64,000 nt of DNA from Myotis daubentonii. Taxonomy: Eukaryota > Chordata > Mammalia > Chiroptera > Vespertilionidae. Shown here piece by piece: positions 43,745-55,741 of the stretch. Within the stretch, counting starts at the first letter, position 1. Every line of letters starts with the position of its first letter. Made by a program: the position numbers and the translations under genes. The stretch is from positions 35,739,796 to 35,803,795 of the forward strand of contig NC_081842.1 of NCBI RefSeq assembly GCF_963259705.1, in the 5' to 3' direction. The notes below the pieces were generated by a model, which did no database searches, had not been told where the DNA came from, and was given only the letters and a program-made list of their open reading frames with translations.

Positions 43745-46195
43745 TTCTTGCCCATTCTAAATCAACATGTGGTATAGCACCTCTGTGTGTTCATCTTAAT
43801 GAGTAACGAAATGGATTTAGCAGCTTATTTGTTTAATATAAATTCTTAGACTTGATATTCCTGAGAAAACACTTTCATTCATTTTATTGCTTTTGAGCTC
43901 AGATTATTGCATATTAGGTGTGCTTGTATGGATAATGCAGATCACTCTTTATGATCCTGATGAAACCTAATAAACAGACTTCTAAAATTAATATTCTTTA
44001 AGTTTAATGTGAGAATCTCACAAACAAAAAGAATAAGAGAAATTCTCATAGTTCCTTTGAACTCCATATTTCTTAGGTTCATAGTGTACCATCTTAAGAC
44101 TTAGAAGACATTGAATTTTAAAATCTCTTTGGTAGCTCAACTTCCCCCCACCCCCAAATTCTCCTGGGACACACTGTTTCTCAGCCTAGCAATTCTGTTT
44201 TCTTTCCAAAGACCTGACCTTCGGTAAAGTTGATTCCTTTCTCTCACGTGCTGTGCATTTCTATATTGGGATCCTTTAAATCTGGATAAAGTTAAATAAT
44301 TTTAACTAGGAAAACAGTTTTAGGACTTGAAAGGTTAACTTTCAAATATGTGGAAAATGCACCATTGTGGAATACCTTCTATCTTAAGGAGATGCAACCT
44401 GCAATTTATTCTTGTTCCTTTGTTAAATCTTTGTGTTCCCCTTCGGCTACCTTTGGGCCATATATTAGAATATTTATAAGTGCAAGTTCAATGAAGCACA
44501 TTATTATATATTTATTTATTGAGATTGTTTTAAGTCAATCCTATCAAAGTAATGAGAGCAACGTAAGCATCTGCAAAGTATGTGGAACAGCTTACATATC
44601 GCTACAAAAACGCTTGCAGCTGGCTTTCTGCTTTGCATTCTTAAAGCAGTTAATTCCAGTTTCTCTATTACGTATTTCTGATCCACTGAATATGAAAGCT
44701 TGTACTGAAGCACATTCAATTAGCTGTGATTTAGTCTATTGATGTAATAAGGATGGCCAAAAAAAGAGAGAAAATAATTGCTGAAATATAGAATTTGGGC
44801 AGGATTGATCATGACTAACATATATCAGAAAGTGAATGATGAAATTCAACTGGATCAAAATAATCCTCCCCTATTGTTAAATGAAGAATGGTATCTAGCT
44901 CTAAATTAGAACTCCAGTTGCAGTGGATATTCATTGTGGACAACTCAATGATGTTGATGCTTTCACAGTCAGGATCCAAGGCTCTTTGCTTTGAATCTGA
45001 ATTGAGACAAAATACAAGAAAGATGTGCACATCCTGTAAAGTCAGTTGCCCCTCAGGTGGGGACACTGTTAACTGATTAAATCTGCTCCTGTGACTGGAT
45101 AGCTGCTAGCTGGAGGCATGAGCAATAGTTTAATTTACTTTAAGAAGATAAACTGTAGAATGAATTTGATCACGAGGATGCAGAAAGCAGTAATCAATCT
45201 TAAGGTAAGAGGAACAAGAAACGAATTCTCATTTTCTAATGTGGGTAATTATTTAAGCACCATGAGTTATCTAATTTATAATTCTCCTTTAATTTTTTTC
45301 CCTGTGGAATCTAAGTTATTAACTACTACAAATTTCATTGTATTCAAGAAAATATAAGAATTAAGCAATACTTAAAGAAGAAAGAATAAGTTAATGATTT
45401 CCTTAGGTAAATAATGGGCCAGAATGAATCAAAGGCAAATGTTTGTTTTACTGACATATGTATTTCAGTGGGTTAACTTTTAGACCAATTTTATTTGTCC
45501 ACCTTAATTAATAATAGCCCAACTGGGGCTTAAAGGGTTTTAAAATCATGATAGTGATTCAGTACTCATTCTTTAAAGTAGTAAACTTTTTCAGAAACTA
45601 TTTTTTACTATTTAAAATGTATAATCTCAAATATATATTTGCTTTAAGAAAATAAAAATAATATGTAAATTAATCCCCATATATAGTCTGAGTTAGTAGA
45701 ACATATATTGTAGAAAGAGAAAAGTATTTTAATGTATTGAATATATTATATAAATATACCTGCACTTTAACATGAGATTTTTTATGCATAGTATATAAGA
45801 AAATATATGGCAGAGAGATGTTTTGTAAATACTGGGCAGTAGGTCTAATACTCAGATTTAGTCATAATCTCTCTCTGTCTCTTTCTTTCTCTCTCTCTCT
45901 CTCAAAGACTTTCATAAAAATTTGTGAGTAAAGCTAAGAAACTAAATATCCTTTAAGAAAATTAAAGGATGCAGAAGAAAAGAATGTAATTTCAAAGATT
46001 AATTGAAAGGAAGTATTAAAACCAATAGGGAAATTAATGAAAAGAAAATACATTGATAGGTACATAGCTTGAATAATCTATAGACTTAGCTTTAGGTAGA
46101 AATCATATTTTTTAGAATACCTTGTCAAAGGCTCTATGTTTTAGGCATGGGTTTTCAAGACAGAAAGATACAGATATTTTCTAAGTTTAACTACT
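43745..46195. other. Intron, nothing certain
   Basis: AT-rich. 44350-44742 is open for 130 codons on the plus strand, but without recognisable similarity, splice context or start context. A short (CT)n lies at 45869-45903. Confidence 0.45.
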
Positions 46196-46290
46196 TTGTG
46201 CTACGAAATTAGACAAGTTACTTAAACTCTGGCCTCAGTTGCCTCATTTTTAAAAGGAAATGGTAACACCCATCTTTCTGCATTCATGTG
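46196..46290 (+). mobile_element. MIR SINE fragment
   Basis: GACAAGTTACTTAAACTCTG, CCTCAGTTGCCTCATTTTTA and AGGAAATGGTAACACCC follow the MIR 3' half. Confidence 0.65.
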
Positions 46291-46506
46291 TAGATCAACC
46301 TACAAAATATATGTCAGGATATGGGCAAATAACAAATAGTGGTTTTTACTTTCTAAGGGTAAAACGTAGCCATCAACTTAACTGAGTAGGTTATAAAACA
46401 ATTATGTAATTTTGGGGCTGCTGGAACTGGTTTAGCTCCACACTTTAAGAAGCTTTTCAGATTTGCATAGTGTGAGCAAGGAACACCTTCAAGAAAAATA
46501 TGTCCC

Positions 46507-46727
46507 GCCAAAACCGGTTTGGCTCAGTGGATAGAGCGTCGGCCTGGGGACTGGAGGGTCCCGGGTTCGATTCCGGTCAAGGGCATGTACCTGGGTTGCG
46601 GGCACATCCCCAGTAGGAGATGTGCAGGAGGCAGCTGATCGATGTTTCTCTCTCATTGATGTTTCTGGCTCTCTATCTCTCTCCCTTCCTCTCTGTAAAA
46701 AATCAATAAAATATGTTTAAAAAGAAA
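46507..46727 (+). mobile_element. Ves SINE, young-looking, with perfect target-site duplication
   Basis: Head GCCAAAACCGGTTTGGCTC, A box in GGCTCAGTGGATAGAGCGTC, and B box GGTTCGATTCC. The body GTGCAGGAGGCAGCTGATCG and the tail CCCTTCCTCTCTG match what I know of the family closely. Perfect 16-base direct repeats AAGAAAAATATGTCCC lie at 46491-46506 and 46728-46743. Confidence 0.95.
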
Positions 46728-46743
46728 AAGAAAAATATGTCCC

Positions 46744-48436
46744 ATATTTTAGATCCTAGCCATTTTTTTATGCTTTCTAACCCCCTAAAATGTATGCTGA
46801 AATCTGACATGAGTATCTTTATCTGATCATCTCATGATTATATGTTATTAATTTCCTGTTAACATTTTGTGTAGCAATCAGGTTGTCATAATTCCTCTTA
46901 AGTTACTCCACACAGTGTTTCTACCACAGTGATCTGGCCCCCATTTCCACGTTTACCTTTAGTAATTTTCCTTGGGGACCACACTGCTGGAGAAGCGAGG
47001 AGAACTCAATGCTTCTGAGAGGCATTTGTTCCCAATTAGAAATGAAAAATGTTTTCATATCTAAAATGGTGTGGTTTCCCATCCATCTGGTTCTATGAAG
47101 TATCTATGACATTGCTTTACTATACTCCTGTCTAGATGTTTGTTATGACGCCAAAGGGCCACAGTGGACAGCAGACTGTGGTTCCATAAGGGGCTGTTCA
47201 TTCTCTTCCTGAAATATTAACGATGGCGATTTTCTCAGTCTTATTTTACTTTTAATAATTTAAAGATAAAGTTGAGTTTTATGAACTGTGAGTTCAATAA
47301 GAAAAAAAATTAAAAAGCTCATTTTTGTTCAAGAAGAGAGCAGAGGGGAAGGGTAAGAAAAACACTGCTCCATGTGAGTTATCACCTCTTGTCTGGTTCC
47401 TTTCCCATCCATGTCAGTCATAAAATCAAGAGTTGTAAGCTGTTTGATTTGCAGAAATGAACTTGTTAGTGGGCGGTCTCTTCTCTGTAACTGCAGATGT
47501 AGAAGAAACTGGCCCTCCTTTATTTCCCATTATCCCCTGTCCAGAGAGGTTACAAATATGCAAGTATGTCCAAATGTTTCTGAACTAAACATTCAAAAAT
47601 CGCAAAGCTCTATTAAAGTCTGATATGACTTCCCTCTTCGCCAGTTTGACTTTTGTAATTGAGACAAAATGACACGTGCCTGTGCTAATCTCTGTATTAA
47701 TTTGGTATTGTTCCTGTCCACTGCCGGCTCTATCACAGGCCCTTCCCTTTGGCAGCCTGCTCTTTAGTGTCTGAGTGAAGCCGGTGCTCATTCCCGCTCA
47801 CAGGCGTGCTCGGCAGCTGCCTGGCCAGATGCTCCACGGCTGGGTACTTTGTCTGATCTGAGTCTAGGGACATGATCAGGCTGCTTTCGAAATATTTAAT
47901 TTATCCAGATGTCACAAATTTCAACTTGCTGTCAGTTGTGATGAATTTGTTTCATAATTAACATTTGCAGACATGACAATGTGAAAATAGTCTTTCAGAT
48001 GCATACATCAAAAATTTATGTTTTTCTCTTTTGATGTTTTCTTTTTCATGATTTTCTTCTTTTATATTAAATGATTTCCTCTTCATATTTAATGTTTATG
48101 TTTTTAATTTATTAAAAGGAGAACTACATTTCTATGTAAACTATATGTGAACTACAACTGGTGTAAGTTTTTTAGCTGAACATAAGTTCCACTGTATTCT
48201 AAAAGTTTCACTGTTATATGTTCTACTTTCAATGCATTCCAGATTCTACTTCATTACTCTGTGATTCAAAGTTATTTGGGAATAAATTAATTTGGCCCTA
48301 TTATTAATTTCTAATTGATTGAATTAAGGTAAATAATATGCCCAAAAGAATTAATAGTTTTGATAATTTTTTAAAGATTTTCTTTGCAGCGAATTTATGT
48401 CAAATGATTTTTCATGGGTATATGTGTGCTCTGTGA
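46744..48436. other. Intron; GC-richer unique patch at 47400-47900
   Basis: No transposon recognised. 47400-47990 is less AT-rich, has several CpGs and runs into homopolymer-poor AT-rich text with ATTTAATTTATCC and CATAATTAACATTTGC. It is a possible conserved regulatory element by appearance only. Confidence 0.3.
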
Positions 48437-48447
48437 GAAATGTAACT

Positions 48448-48660
48448 TTTTTTTTAATATATTTTATTGATTTTTTACAGAGAGGAAGAGAGAGAGATAG
48501 TCAGAAACATTGATGAGAGAGAAACATCGATCAGCCGCCTCCTGCACATCCCACTGGGGATGTGCCCGCAACCCAGGTACATGCCCTTGACTGGAATCGA
48601 ACCCGGGACCCTTCAGTCCGCAGGCCGACGCTCTATCCACTGAGCCAAACCGGTTTTGGC
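48448..48660 (-). mobile_element. Ves SINE with target-site duplication
   Basis: Minus-strand, nearly consensus copy ending GAGCCAAACCGGTTTTGGC at its head. It is flanked by perfect 11-base repeats GAAATGTAACT at 48437-48447 and 48661-48671. Confidence 0.95.
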
Positions 48661-48924
48661 GAAATGTAACTCTTTATCTTAAGTTCATTTTTAATTTTTC
48701 TAAAAACCTGTATATCCTTATATATTTTTTGCCTTTTAGAATGTGTCCAATTCTGAAAGAAGATCTCCCACATAATTTTATTTCTAGACTTCTATCCTGT
48801 ATTATGAATATGTTCTTACTTTGACATTTGATTGTTTAGTGCATTCAGATTTATGGCACAGCCTTTACTTCTTTGATGCTTTCATCATCCTGCAGCATGT
48901 ATCTTTCATCTTTGTTGCTTTTAA

Positions 48925-49137
48925 CAATATACATATTTTTATTGATTTCAGAAAGGAAGGGGGAGCGAGAGAAAGAGAGATAGAAACATCAATAATGAGA
49001 GAGAATCATTGATTGGCTGCCTTCTGCACACCCCCCACTGGGGACCAAGCCAGCAAACTGGGCATGTGCTGGAATCCAACCTAGAAACCTTCAGTCCCCA
49101 GGCTAACACGCTATCCACTGAGCCAACCAGCTAGGGC
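48925..49137 (-). mobile_element. Ves SINE with perfect 18-bp target-site duplication
   Basis: Minus-strand Ves with head complement CCACTGAGCCAACCAGCTAG. It is flanked by identical 18-base repeats CATCTTTGTTGCTTTTAA at 48907-48924 and 49138-49155. Confidence 0.95.
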
Positions 49138-49155
49138 CATCTTTGTTGCTTTTAA

Positions 49156-52100
49156 TTTCAGATAGTTTTTTGCATTTACTCCTTCTTTTTATTTTTATCA
49201 GTCAGGTATCTACCTGCTTATCATTTTATAGACTATTATTTTGTTTCTAGAAGGATTCTTCTAAAAAAACATATTACTAGGGTTTCATTCTATTTGATTC
49301 AATTAAAACATTTCTGACTTTAATAGGATAAGTTGTGTGTTTTCTTTCAGTGTAAAAATGCATATGCTTTATTTTTTCTTGTATTTTACTTGATGTTTAT
49401 TATCTATCTTACTTTTTTGTAACCCAGCACATGTTCTGATTTGAAGTGTCCATCCAACTTTATTACCTGCACACTTTTTACTCCCTTAACCATTTTTTAG
49501 ATCTTCTAATAAAAAGTATATTGCAAGACTAATAATGACAATGATAATATTTTACTTATCCATGTTTCAAAGTATTACCATATATTATTTAATTTACCTT
49601 ATTTAATGGACCTGTATAAAACAAGTACTAGTAGAGAAGTGGATTTAGATAAAACTTCTGTCCTGTGCTAAGGTGATGTGTATGAATTTCTTGACAGATG
49701 GGCATATCTCATGCATGAACTCTATCTTCTGGAGAATATTCATATTTATTTTATTGCTGGGCAACTCCAATTATTACAATGTCTCTTCTTTTATAAAAGT
49801 CCAGAGCTCCATGGAGATACTGTTTAGGACTATTCTGGAGATAGTGCTTCTTAATTCAATTTCATATCTACATTTTCTGAAGACGAAGTCATTTCATTTT
49901 GAAACTTATAGGGTTGGTCATGTTAGAACCTTTGTGATCTCAAATTGAATCTTTATAACACAATTAGAAACACAAAAGAATCATTTGCTCTGTTTATTTT
50001 TCCATTTTCTATTGTTTTAACATCAGTGTTCATGTTTTCAGTATTACAAGCTACATAACCATGGAAAATATCACAACACTTCATTGAGCCACAGTTTTCT
50101 TACATTGAAACCAAATATAAACAAGAAAATAATAAAATTAATCTTAAAAATCTCCTGGGGTGGTTGTTGCACTAATGTTAGATATTAATCAAGCATTTGG
50201 GCAAGTCCTTTTTAAAATAACTAATTTAATTTAAAAAGTTATAATAAAGAATACTGTTTTTATCTCTCTTTTAAAATTTAAGACATTTTCACATATGTAA
50301 TTTATGATGCATCCCTAATAAGCATGCATATAGAAGTTATGAATGATAAAGGTCAAAGTATTTGGTATGTTCTTTAAATATTTTTAAACATATATATAGG
50401 ATATGTAATCAAATGTGAACATTATAATAGCTGTGAAATACAATAGAATTGCAAAATATTTGGAAGCATGTATTTCTTTACCAATGTAAGCTTTTTTTTT
50501 CTATGACCAACTCAATTATTTGCTTCTGAAATAAATTAAGTAAAGCTTATTGAGTCTGATCAGCCCTTGTTTTCAAGGGAATTGTAGTTCAATTTCATTT
50601 TTAATTAGAATTGAACATTGTGGATTTCTTAGCTCTGGTAAGCAAGATCCAGCAATAAAGTATGTACTTAATTTGTATTAAGTTTCTAAAATTTAGTGCA
50701 GAGAGTGAGCAATATGTCTGGTTAATATTTAAGCATCTCACAATGTTCCATTGTAGAAATTTCCATTTACAAAAGCTGCCATTCTATAACAAATTACTTT
50801 CACTTTCAAATAAACCTGTTATCACAACATGAGCAAAACTTATTCAATTAAACAAGAAAACAAAGTAATTATTTACTCCGCTTTGATGTGCACAATACCT
50901 TATAAAATGTTTTTAGAAATGCTTAGGAGAGGTAGATATGTTGGCTTGATATCATTTTTGCTTAAATATCATTTATTTAATAACATATAGGTGTATTCCC
51001 ATGGAAAGACATTTCTATATGGGAAACCATTCTCTTATGAGAGAAAAGAAACTTATTTTCCATTGTGATAAACCCACGTGGGAAGAAGCCACGAAACATC
51101 AGATCAGTTGTGCTAAAGTTCTCTCCTCTTTCAATCTTTCACACCTGTTTCTATTTGTGTGTGTTTGTTCATTGGTGCTCTATCGCTGTTCATCACATTG
51201 AGGCTAGTTGAAAACTATACATCCAAGGTATCTTTTCTCTTCATTTCTGTGCATTCAAGCATTAAACTGGATGTGTTCTCTGCCCAGTATATTCTCTTAA
51301 TACAGTAGTGGAAAGGAGAGAAAGGAATGAGGGAAGTTTGCTCAGTCACCCTGGATACAATCCACTGAAATAATACTTTAACTATACTCCTAGACATCTG
51401 TAATGAGAACACGTAGCAGGTTGATTTAACAGTTAATATAGTGTTCCAAAGGTTAACTCAGAGTCAGAATGGACCTCTGCTATCTTACCTCTCTTAAAAT
51501 TATCTAAAATATACTGAATGAAAATGCACATACAGGTATTTTAGTTCTTCAATTTTTGTTCTTGAGTCTCAAGAAAATCAAAAGCCTTTCTGGACCAAGG
51601 AAGTGGAAACTCTGACTGTGACATCAGGTGTATTTGTGCTGTAAAATGCCTTTGTCAAATTCTACCAGGCAGAAATGCAAAGATGATCTGTTAACCACAC
51701 AGGGACAAGATACATGCACTCTGACTCTTGTTTGGCAACTATAAATCTTGCTAATTAGTGACATTAGAAAGGATAATATGGAAGTTATTTCTATTCTGAT
51801 GGAATTTTCTGCCAGATGTTTACATTAGTTCCCTGAAACACAAAGCTATGAATACTTCATGTGCACGTATGTGCGTGTAATCCTTTAGCATGCCTGGAAT
51901 GAAAACACCTTTTGCTATTCTTATCTGTTTAGTTATCCTATGTCTCAGGTTTTATATCATTGAATAAATTAATTGTCAGAGGAGTTGAGAAATTATATCT
52001 CAGTGAAGTAGTTGCTTTATTTAATGAAGAAAAATCAATAATAAGGTAACAAAAATTTGTGTTTCCTTGATTGGTAAGTTAAATGTAATAATTATTCTAA

Positions 52101-52505
52101 TTTTAAAATACTTAACACTAATATTTTAAGTAATAGCATTGTAGACATTTAAAAACCCTAATGCAGTTTGGGAAAATACATGATTTGGTGGATTTTAGGA
52201 TTTTTCTTTTATTGTGCTTCCTCCAATCTAACAAAAGGAAACAGAACCTGGCAAATTGTGAACAACAAAGGAAGAGAACCTTAGGTGACGTGAATGTTTA
52301 CTTTTCGGAGGTAAATCATGAAGTTCCATGTTGATGTCAAGAAAAATTATTTTTACGATAATTTGTTTTGTTTTTCTTTCCTGATACCACTCTACCCCAG
52401 ATAAATGTAAAAAAAAAAAACAAAACCATATATCTCCTTAATTATTAAATTGATTATCCTCCTTCTCTTCCTTTTTTTTATCATCCTCACCAGAGACAAA
52501 ACAAA
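49156..52505. other. Intron, nothing recognised
   Basis: More than 3 kb of AT-rich sequence without recognisable exon or transposon. An (AAAAC)n run is at 52496-52518. Confidence 0.5.
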
Positions 52506-52549
52506 ACAAAACAAAACACTTCACACACTATGTAGCATTTGACTCTTCT

Positions 52550-52700
52550 CAAAATCCTCTAGTCATTTTGTGTGACTGGCAGGGCAAATGCCATCTTTTT
52601 ATGGATGAGAAAGTTGAACTGTATAGCTCTTCAGGGACATGCCCAGCACCCCTTGGCTAATGGTTGATTCAGTTCAAGACCTCTTACTCTTAATCCATGT
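52550..52700 (-). mobile_element. MIR-type relic
   Basis: CATCTTTTTATGGATGAGAA, GAACTGTATAGCTCTTCAGG and TTCAGTTCAAGACCTCTTAC read as a diverged MIR on the minus strand. Confidence 0.45.
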
Positions 52701-53109
52701 TGGTTATAAGCCAAGCTACATAAAAACAATTATATAAGTTTGCATGTATTCCTAGCAGTTTTAAACATCATATAACATATGCAAGTAGTGCAGGATTTGA
52801 AGTTTTTCTAAGATGAAATTTTAAACGTAAATTGACATATTCTTTCTTATGTTAATATCCACTTGAATTTTCTCATATCTCCCCTTAATAGCCACACACC
52901 TTGGGGAAGAGTTATGTATAAAAATTTCAGTTAAAAAAGAAACACTGTCAAAACTTGACTTTTTTTAATGTTTATATCAGGATTCACAATGGTATAAATT
53001 AAGAAAACATTGAACATCAAATGTACATCTAGTCACCAAGGTCTTTTTTGTCTTTATATACAAGAAAATTGGAACTCTGTTTATTATTTCTGATATAAAA
53101 ACAATTTTC

Positions 53110-53253
53110 ATAGGCAGTAGAATTAGAAATAGTAATTTTTTTGTTAACACTATTACAGATGATTCCCATTTCCCCCCTCTTTGCCCACCTCCACCAAGTC
53201 CCTACAGCCCCTCCCCTGGCCTTCACCACACTGTTGCCTGTGTTCATGGGCTA
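53110..53253 (-). mobile_element. LINE-1 3' part, left of Helitron insertion
   Basis: CCCCTGGCCTTCACCACACT and GTTGCCTGTGTTCATGGGCT are minus-strand text from the G-rich 3' region of a bat L1. The L1 resumes at 54017 after the Helitron at 53254-54016, so the two parts form one interrupted copy. Confidence 0.7.
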
Positions 53254-53573
53254 GCCTATATAATAAAACCCTATTATGCAAATTGACTGAGCAGCAGAAC
53301 AACTGCAGAACGACTGGTTGCTATGAGGTGCACAGACCATCAGGTGACAGAGGCTCAACGCAGTAGGGGGCAGCTTCTGCATTGAGTGTCTGCTCCCTGA
53401 GAGGGTGGCGCCCAGCGGTGGCAATCAGGGGGCAGAGTCAGCCAGCGGGTGGCGCCAGGCTGTCAGCCAAGGCAGGTGCCAGCGGGGGCCCCCAGATTGC
53501 CCCTCCTGCCGGTCACTCCACAGATTGGCCCTGATCACCGGACAGGCCTAGGGACCCTACCCTATATATTGGG

Positions 53574-53889
53574 AACAGTCTCTTAGATTTAAAAATTGAA
53601 ATCTGGCAAGGCTACTCTAACACTGAAAAAACAGGATGATGCAGCGATGACATGCATGGACTCTGTCTTGCACATTTTGTGTGGTCAGCCCTGATTCTAA
53701 CACTTATAACGGTGTGACAAAGCCCATTACTTCTCCTGCTTCAGTTTTTCCATCCAGAAGATGGGGAAAATGGTACTACTGCCTCAGAAGGATCATGTTA
53801 TGTACTACTTTTTATAATCAGGGGGAAAAAAATGTAGCTGCCCATACAACAGTAAGATGTCTTTCACTTGTATGAAATGTATGGTCACT
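53574..53889 (+). other. Non-Helitron segment inside Helitron (putative capture)
   Basis: Begins after GGACCCTACC, where Helibat copies would normally pass into the terminal hairpin (compare 18721-18761), and ends before CATCCAGGATTGCGAGAGGG, which is Helibat again. AT-richer than its Helitron arms. No open frame of note. Confidence 0.6.
53650..53795 (+). mobile_element. MIR SINE inside the Helitron
   Basis: TTCTAACACTTATAACGGTG, CTGCTTCAGTTTTTCCATCC and AGAAGATGGGGAAAATGGTA follow the MIR core and 3' half. MIR is far older than bat Helitrons, so it must have been carried in. Confidence 0.7.
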
Positions 53890-54016
53890 GATGCATGCAG
53901 CATCCAGGATTGCGAGAGGGATGTCCAATTGCAGTCAGACATCCCCTGAGTGTGCAGGCCAAGCAGAGGAACTCCTCCCCCACCCCCTTACACGAATTTT
54001 GTAACCAGGCCTCTAG

Positions 54017-54440
54017 TGTATGTATGTTCACCTTGTTTTTCCCAGTCTCCTCTACACCCCTCCCCTCTGACGTTAGTTAGTCTGTTCCATGCATCCACGT
54101 CTCTGGTTCTGTTTTTTTCATCAGTTCATTTTGCTCATTAGATTCCACATATGAGTGAGATCACATGATATTTGTCTTTCTCTGACTGGCTTATTTAGCT
54201 TAGCATAATACTCTTCAGGTCCATCCATTGCTGTCTCAAAGGATAAGAGATCCTTCTTTTTGTACTGCTGCATGGTATTCCATTGTATAAATGTACCACA
54301 GCTTTTTCTCTCCACTCATCTATTGATGGCCACTTGGATGTTTCTCGATCTTAGCTACTGTAAATAACACTGCTATGAACATAGGGGTGCATGTATTCTT
54401 CCTGATTGGTGTTTTGGAATTCTTAGAATATATTCCCAAA
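54017..54440 (-). mobile_element. LINE-1 3' part, right of Helitron insertion
   Basis: Minus-strand L1: CATTAGATTCCACATATGAG, GGTATTCCATTGTATAAATG, CAGGTCCATCCATTGCTGTC and ATAACACTGCTATGAACATA are characteristic. Continuous with 53110-53253 once the Helitron is removed. Confidence 0.85.
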
Positions 54441-55530
54441 ATTGGAATCAACATATAGAAAAATCAAAAAATGGCAAAAAAAACACTAAACAACAGATAA
54501 TTTGGGAGGCACCTTTAGAGATATTTTGTTCTATTATTTATTATCTATGAGTCTTTCTCCATTCTTTATGGCTTCAATTAAATACATTCTTAGTTTAAAA
54601 TATTGGTAACGTTTAAATTTTTAAAATAGTAAATTTTTAAAGACTAAGGAATGTGGAAAACTCCCTGTTTTTCCTGTAATCTTGTTTATGCAATTAGAAA
54701 ATTACACGATTCCAGAGATGCACACATGGGGTTATGTGAAGCTGTGTTCTCTTTCTCCACCCCCTGTCTCTTCTTCTCACACAAACTCAAATATAAGCAC
54801 AAAAATAATAAGTTGTATGTAATTTCTAAGTGTATACGGTGGTCATATTGTTTCCTGTTCCTTTCAAACATGATGTGTTTGGTTTAAAAGCAACAGAACG
54901 TCTACAGATTGAAAGACAAATGCAAGCACTTGATAATATTAGCAATATATTTACTAATAGAAATTATATATACTCCTCCCAATATTTGCTATAAAGTGAT
55001 GAAATCATATTAGAGAAATTGTTAAAGATGAATAACCTTTAATGTTTACAATTCATGAAACATCTTGACAGAGGAACAGAGCCCAGACCACTGTGTGTGT
55101 GTTTTCTTTCTTTTTTAATCTCAATCTCAAAACCCTCTACCTGAAAATGAGAGGATTTAGGTTTATACTTTTTGTTCCCACTCTATCATTATGTTCTCAA
55201 CCTAGAGCATAAAATAATAGATCTATACTACATAAGTCGATCCTTCATGCATAGTAAAGCTAAGGAGCAGAGATATAAAATATAGTGCTCTCAATATTTT
55301 GAAGCTACAATTGCAAAAATAGCATCATATTTTTAAATATTTTTTCTTAAAGGTTAGGTTTCTTTTATGCACCAAACATTGCAAAGCTTGTTGAATAATA
55401 TGAATTAAAAAATAGAAGAAATGTGCAAAATCACAGTATTTCATTATTTCAAAGCAGCATGATTTAATGGGGAAAGCACAGAAAAATAAATTATGAGGAT
55501 ATATTTTTTTAGTCTAAAATCTGCTATGAA
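54441..55530. other. Intron, nothing recognised
   Basis: AT-rich non-coding sequence without recognised elements. Confidence 0.5.
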
Positions 55531-55741
55531 GCCCTGGCTGGTGTGGTTCAGTTGTTTGGAGCATCATCCCATACACCAAAAGGTGGCAGGTTTGATTTCA
55601 GATCAGGGCACATACCAAAGTTACCAGTTCAATCCCTGATTGGGTGTCTATGGGAGTCAACCAATCAATGTTTCTCTCTCACATCAATGTTCATCTCTCT
55701 TTCCATATCCCTTCCTTTATCTCTAAAAAAATAAATAAAAA
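55531..55741 (+). mobile_element. Ves SINE (diverged)
   Basis: Head GCCCTGGCTGGTGTGGTTC, B-box region GGTTTGATTTCAGATCAGGG, CCAATCAATGTTTCTCTCTC and an A-rich tail. Confidence 0.85.

Larger units (their letters stand above)
53254..54016 (+). mobile_element. Helitron carrying a captured MIR-bearing segment
   Basis: The 5' end is GCCTATATAATAAAACCCTA at 53254; the 3' end is the hairpin region CACGAATTTTGTAACCAGG and CCTCTAG at 54016. The outer parts (53254-53573 and about 53890-54016) are normal Helibat sequence. Between them lies about 315 bp that is not Helitron and contains a MIR SINE. Left flank ...GGGCTA and right flank TGTATG... rejoin into continuous L1 sequence at an A|T step, the Helitron insertion target, which shows that the whole 763 bp entered as one unit. 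Confidence 0.75.

Noticed and set aside
44350..44742. 130-codon plus-strand open frame
   Set aside because: No similarity I recognise; the opposite strand is also open for 67 codons; no promoter, splice or poly-A context. Best taken as chance, possibly worth a BLASTP.
53254..53573. Two separate truncated Helitrons at 53254-53573 and 53890-54016
   Set aside because: The L1 flanks rejoin exactly across 53254-54016 at an A|T step, so a single insertion with an internal foreign segment explains both better.
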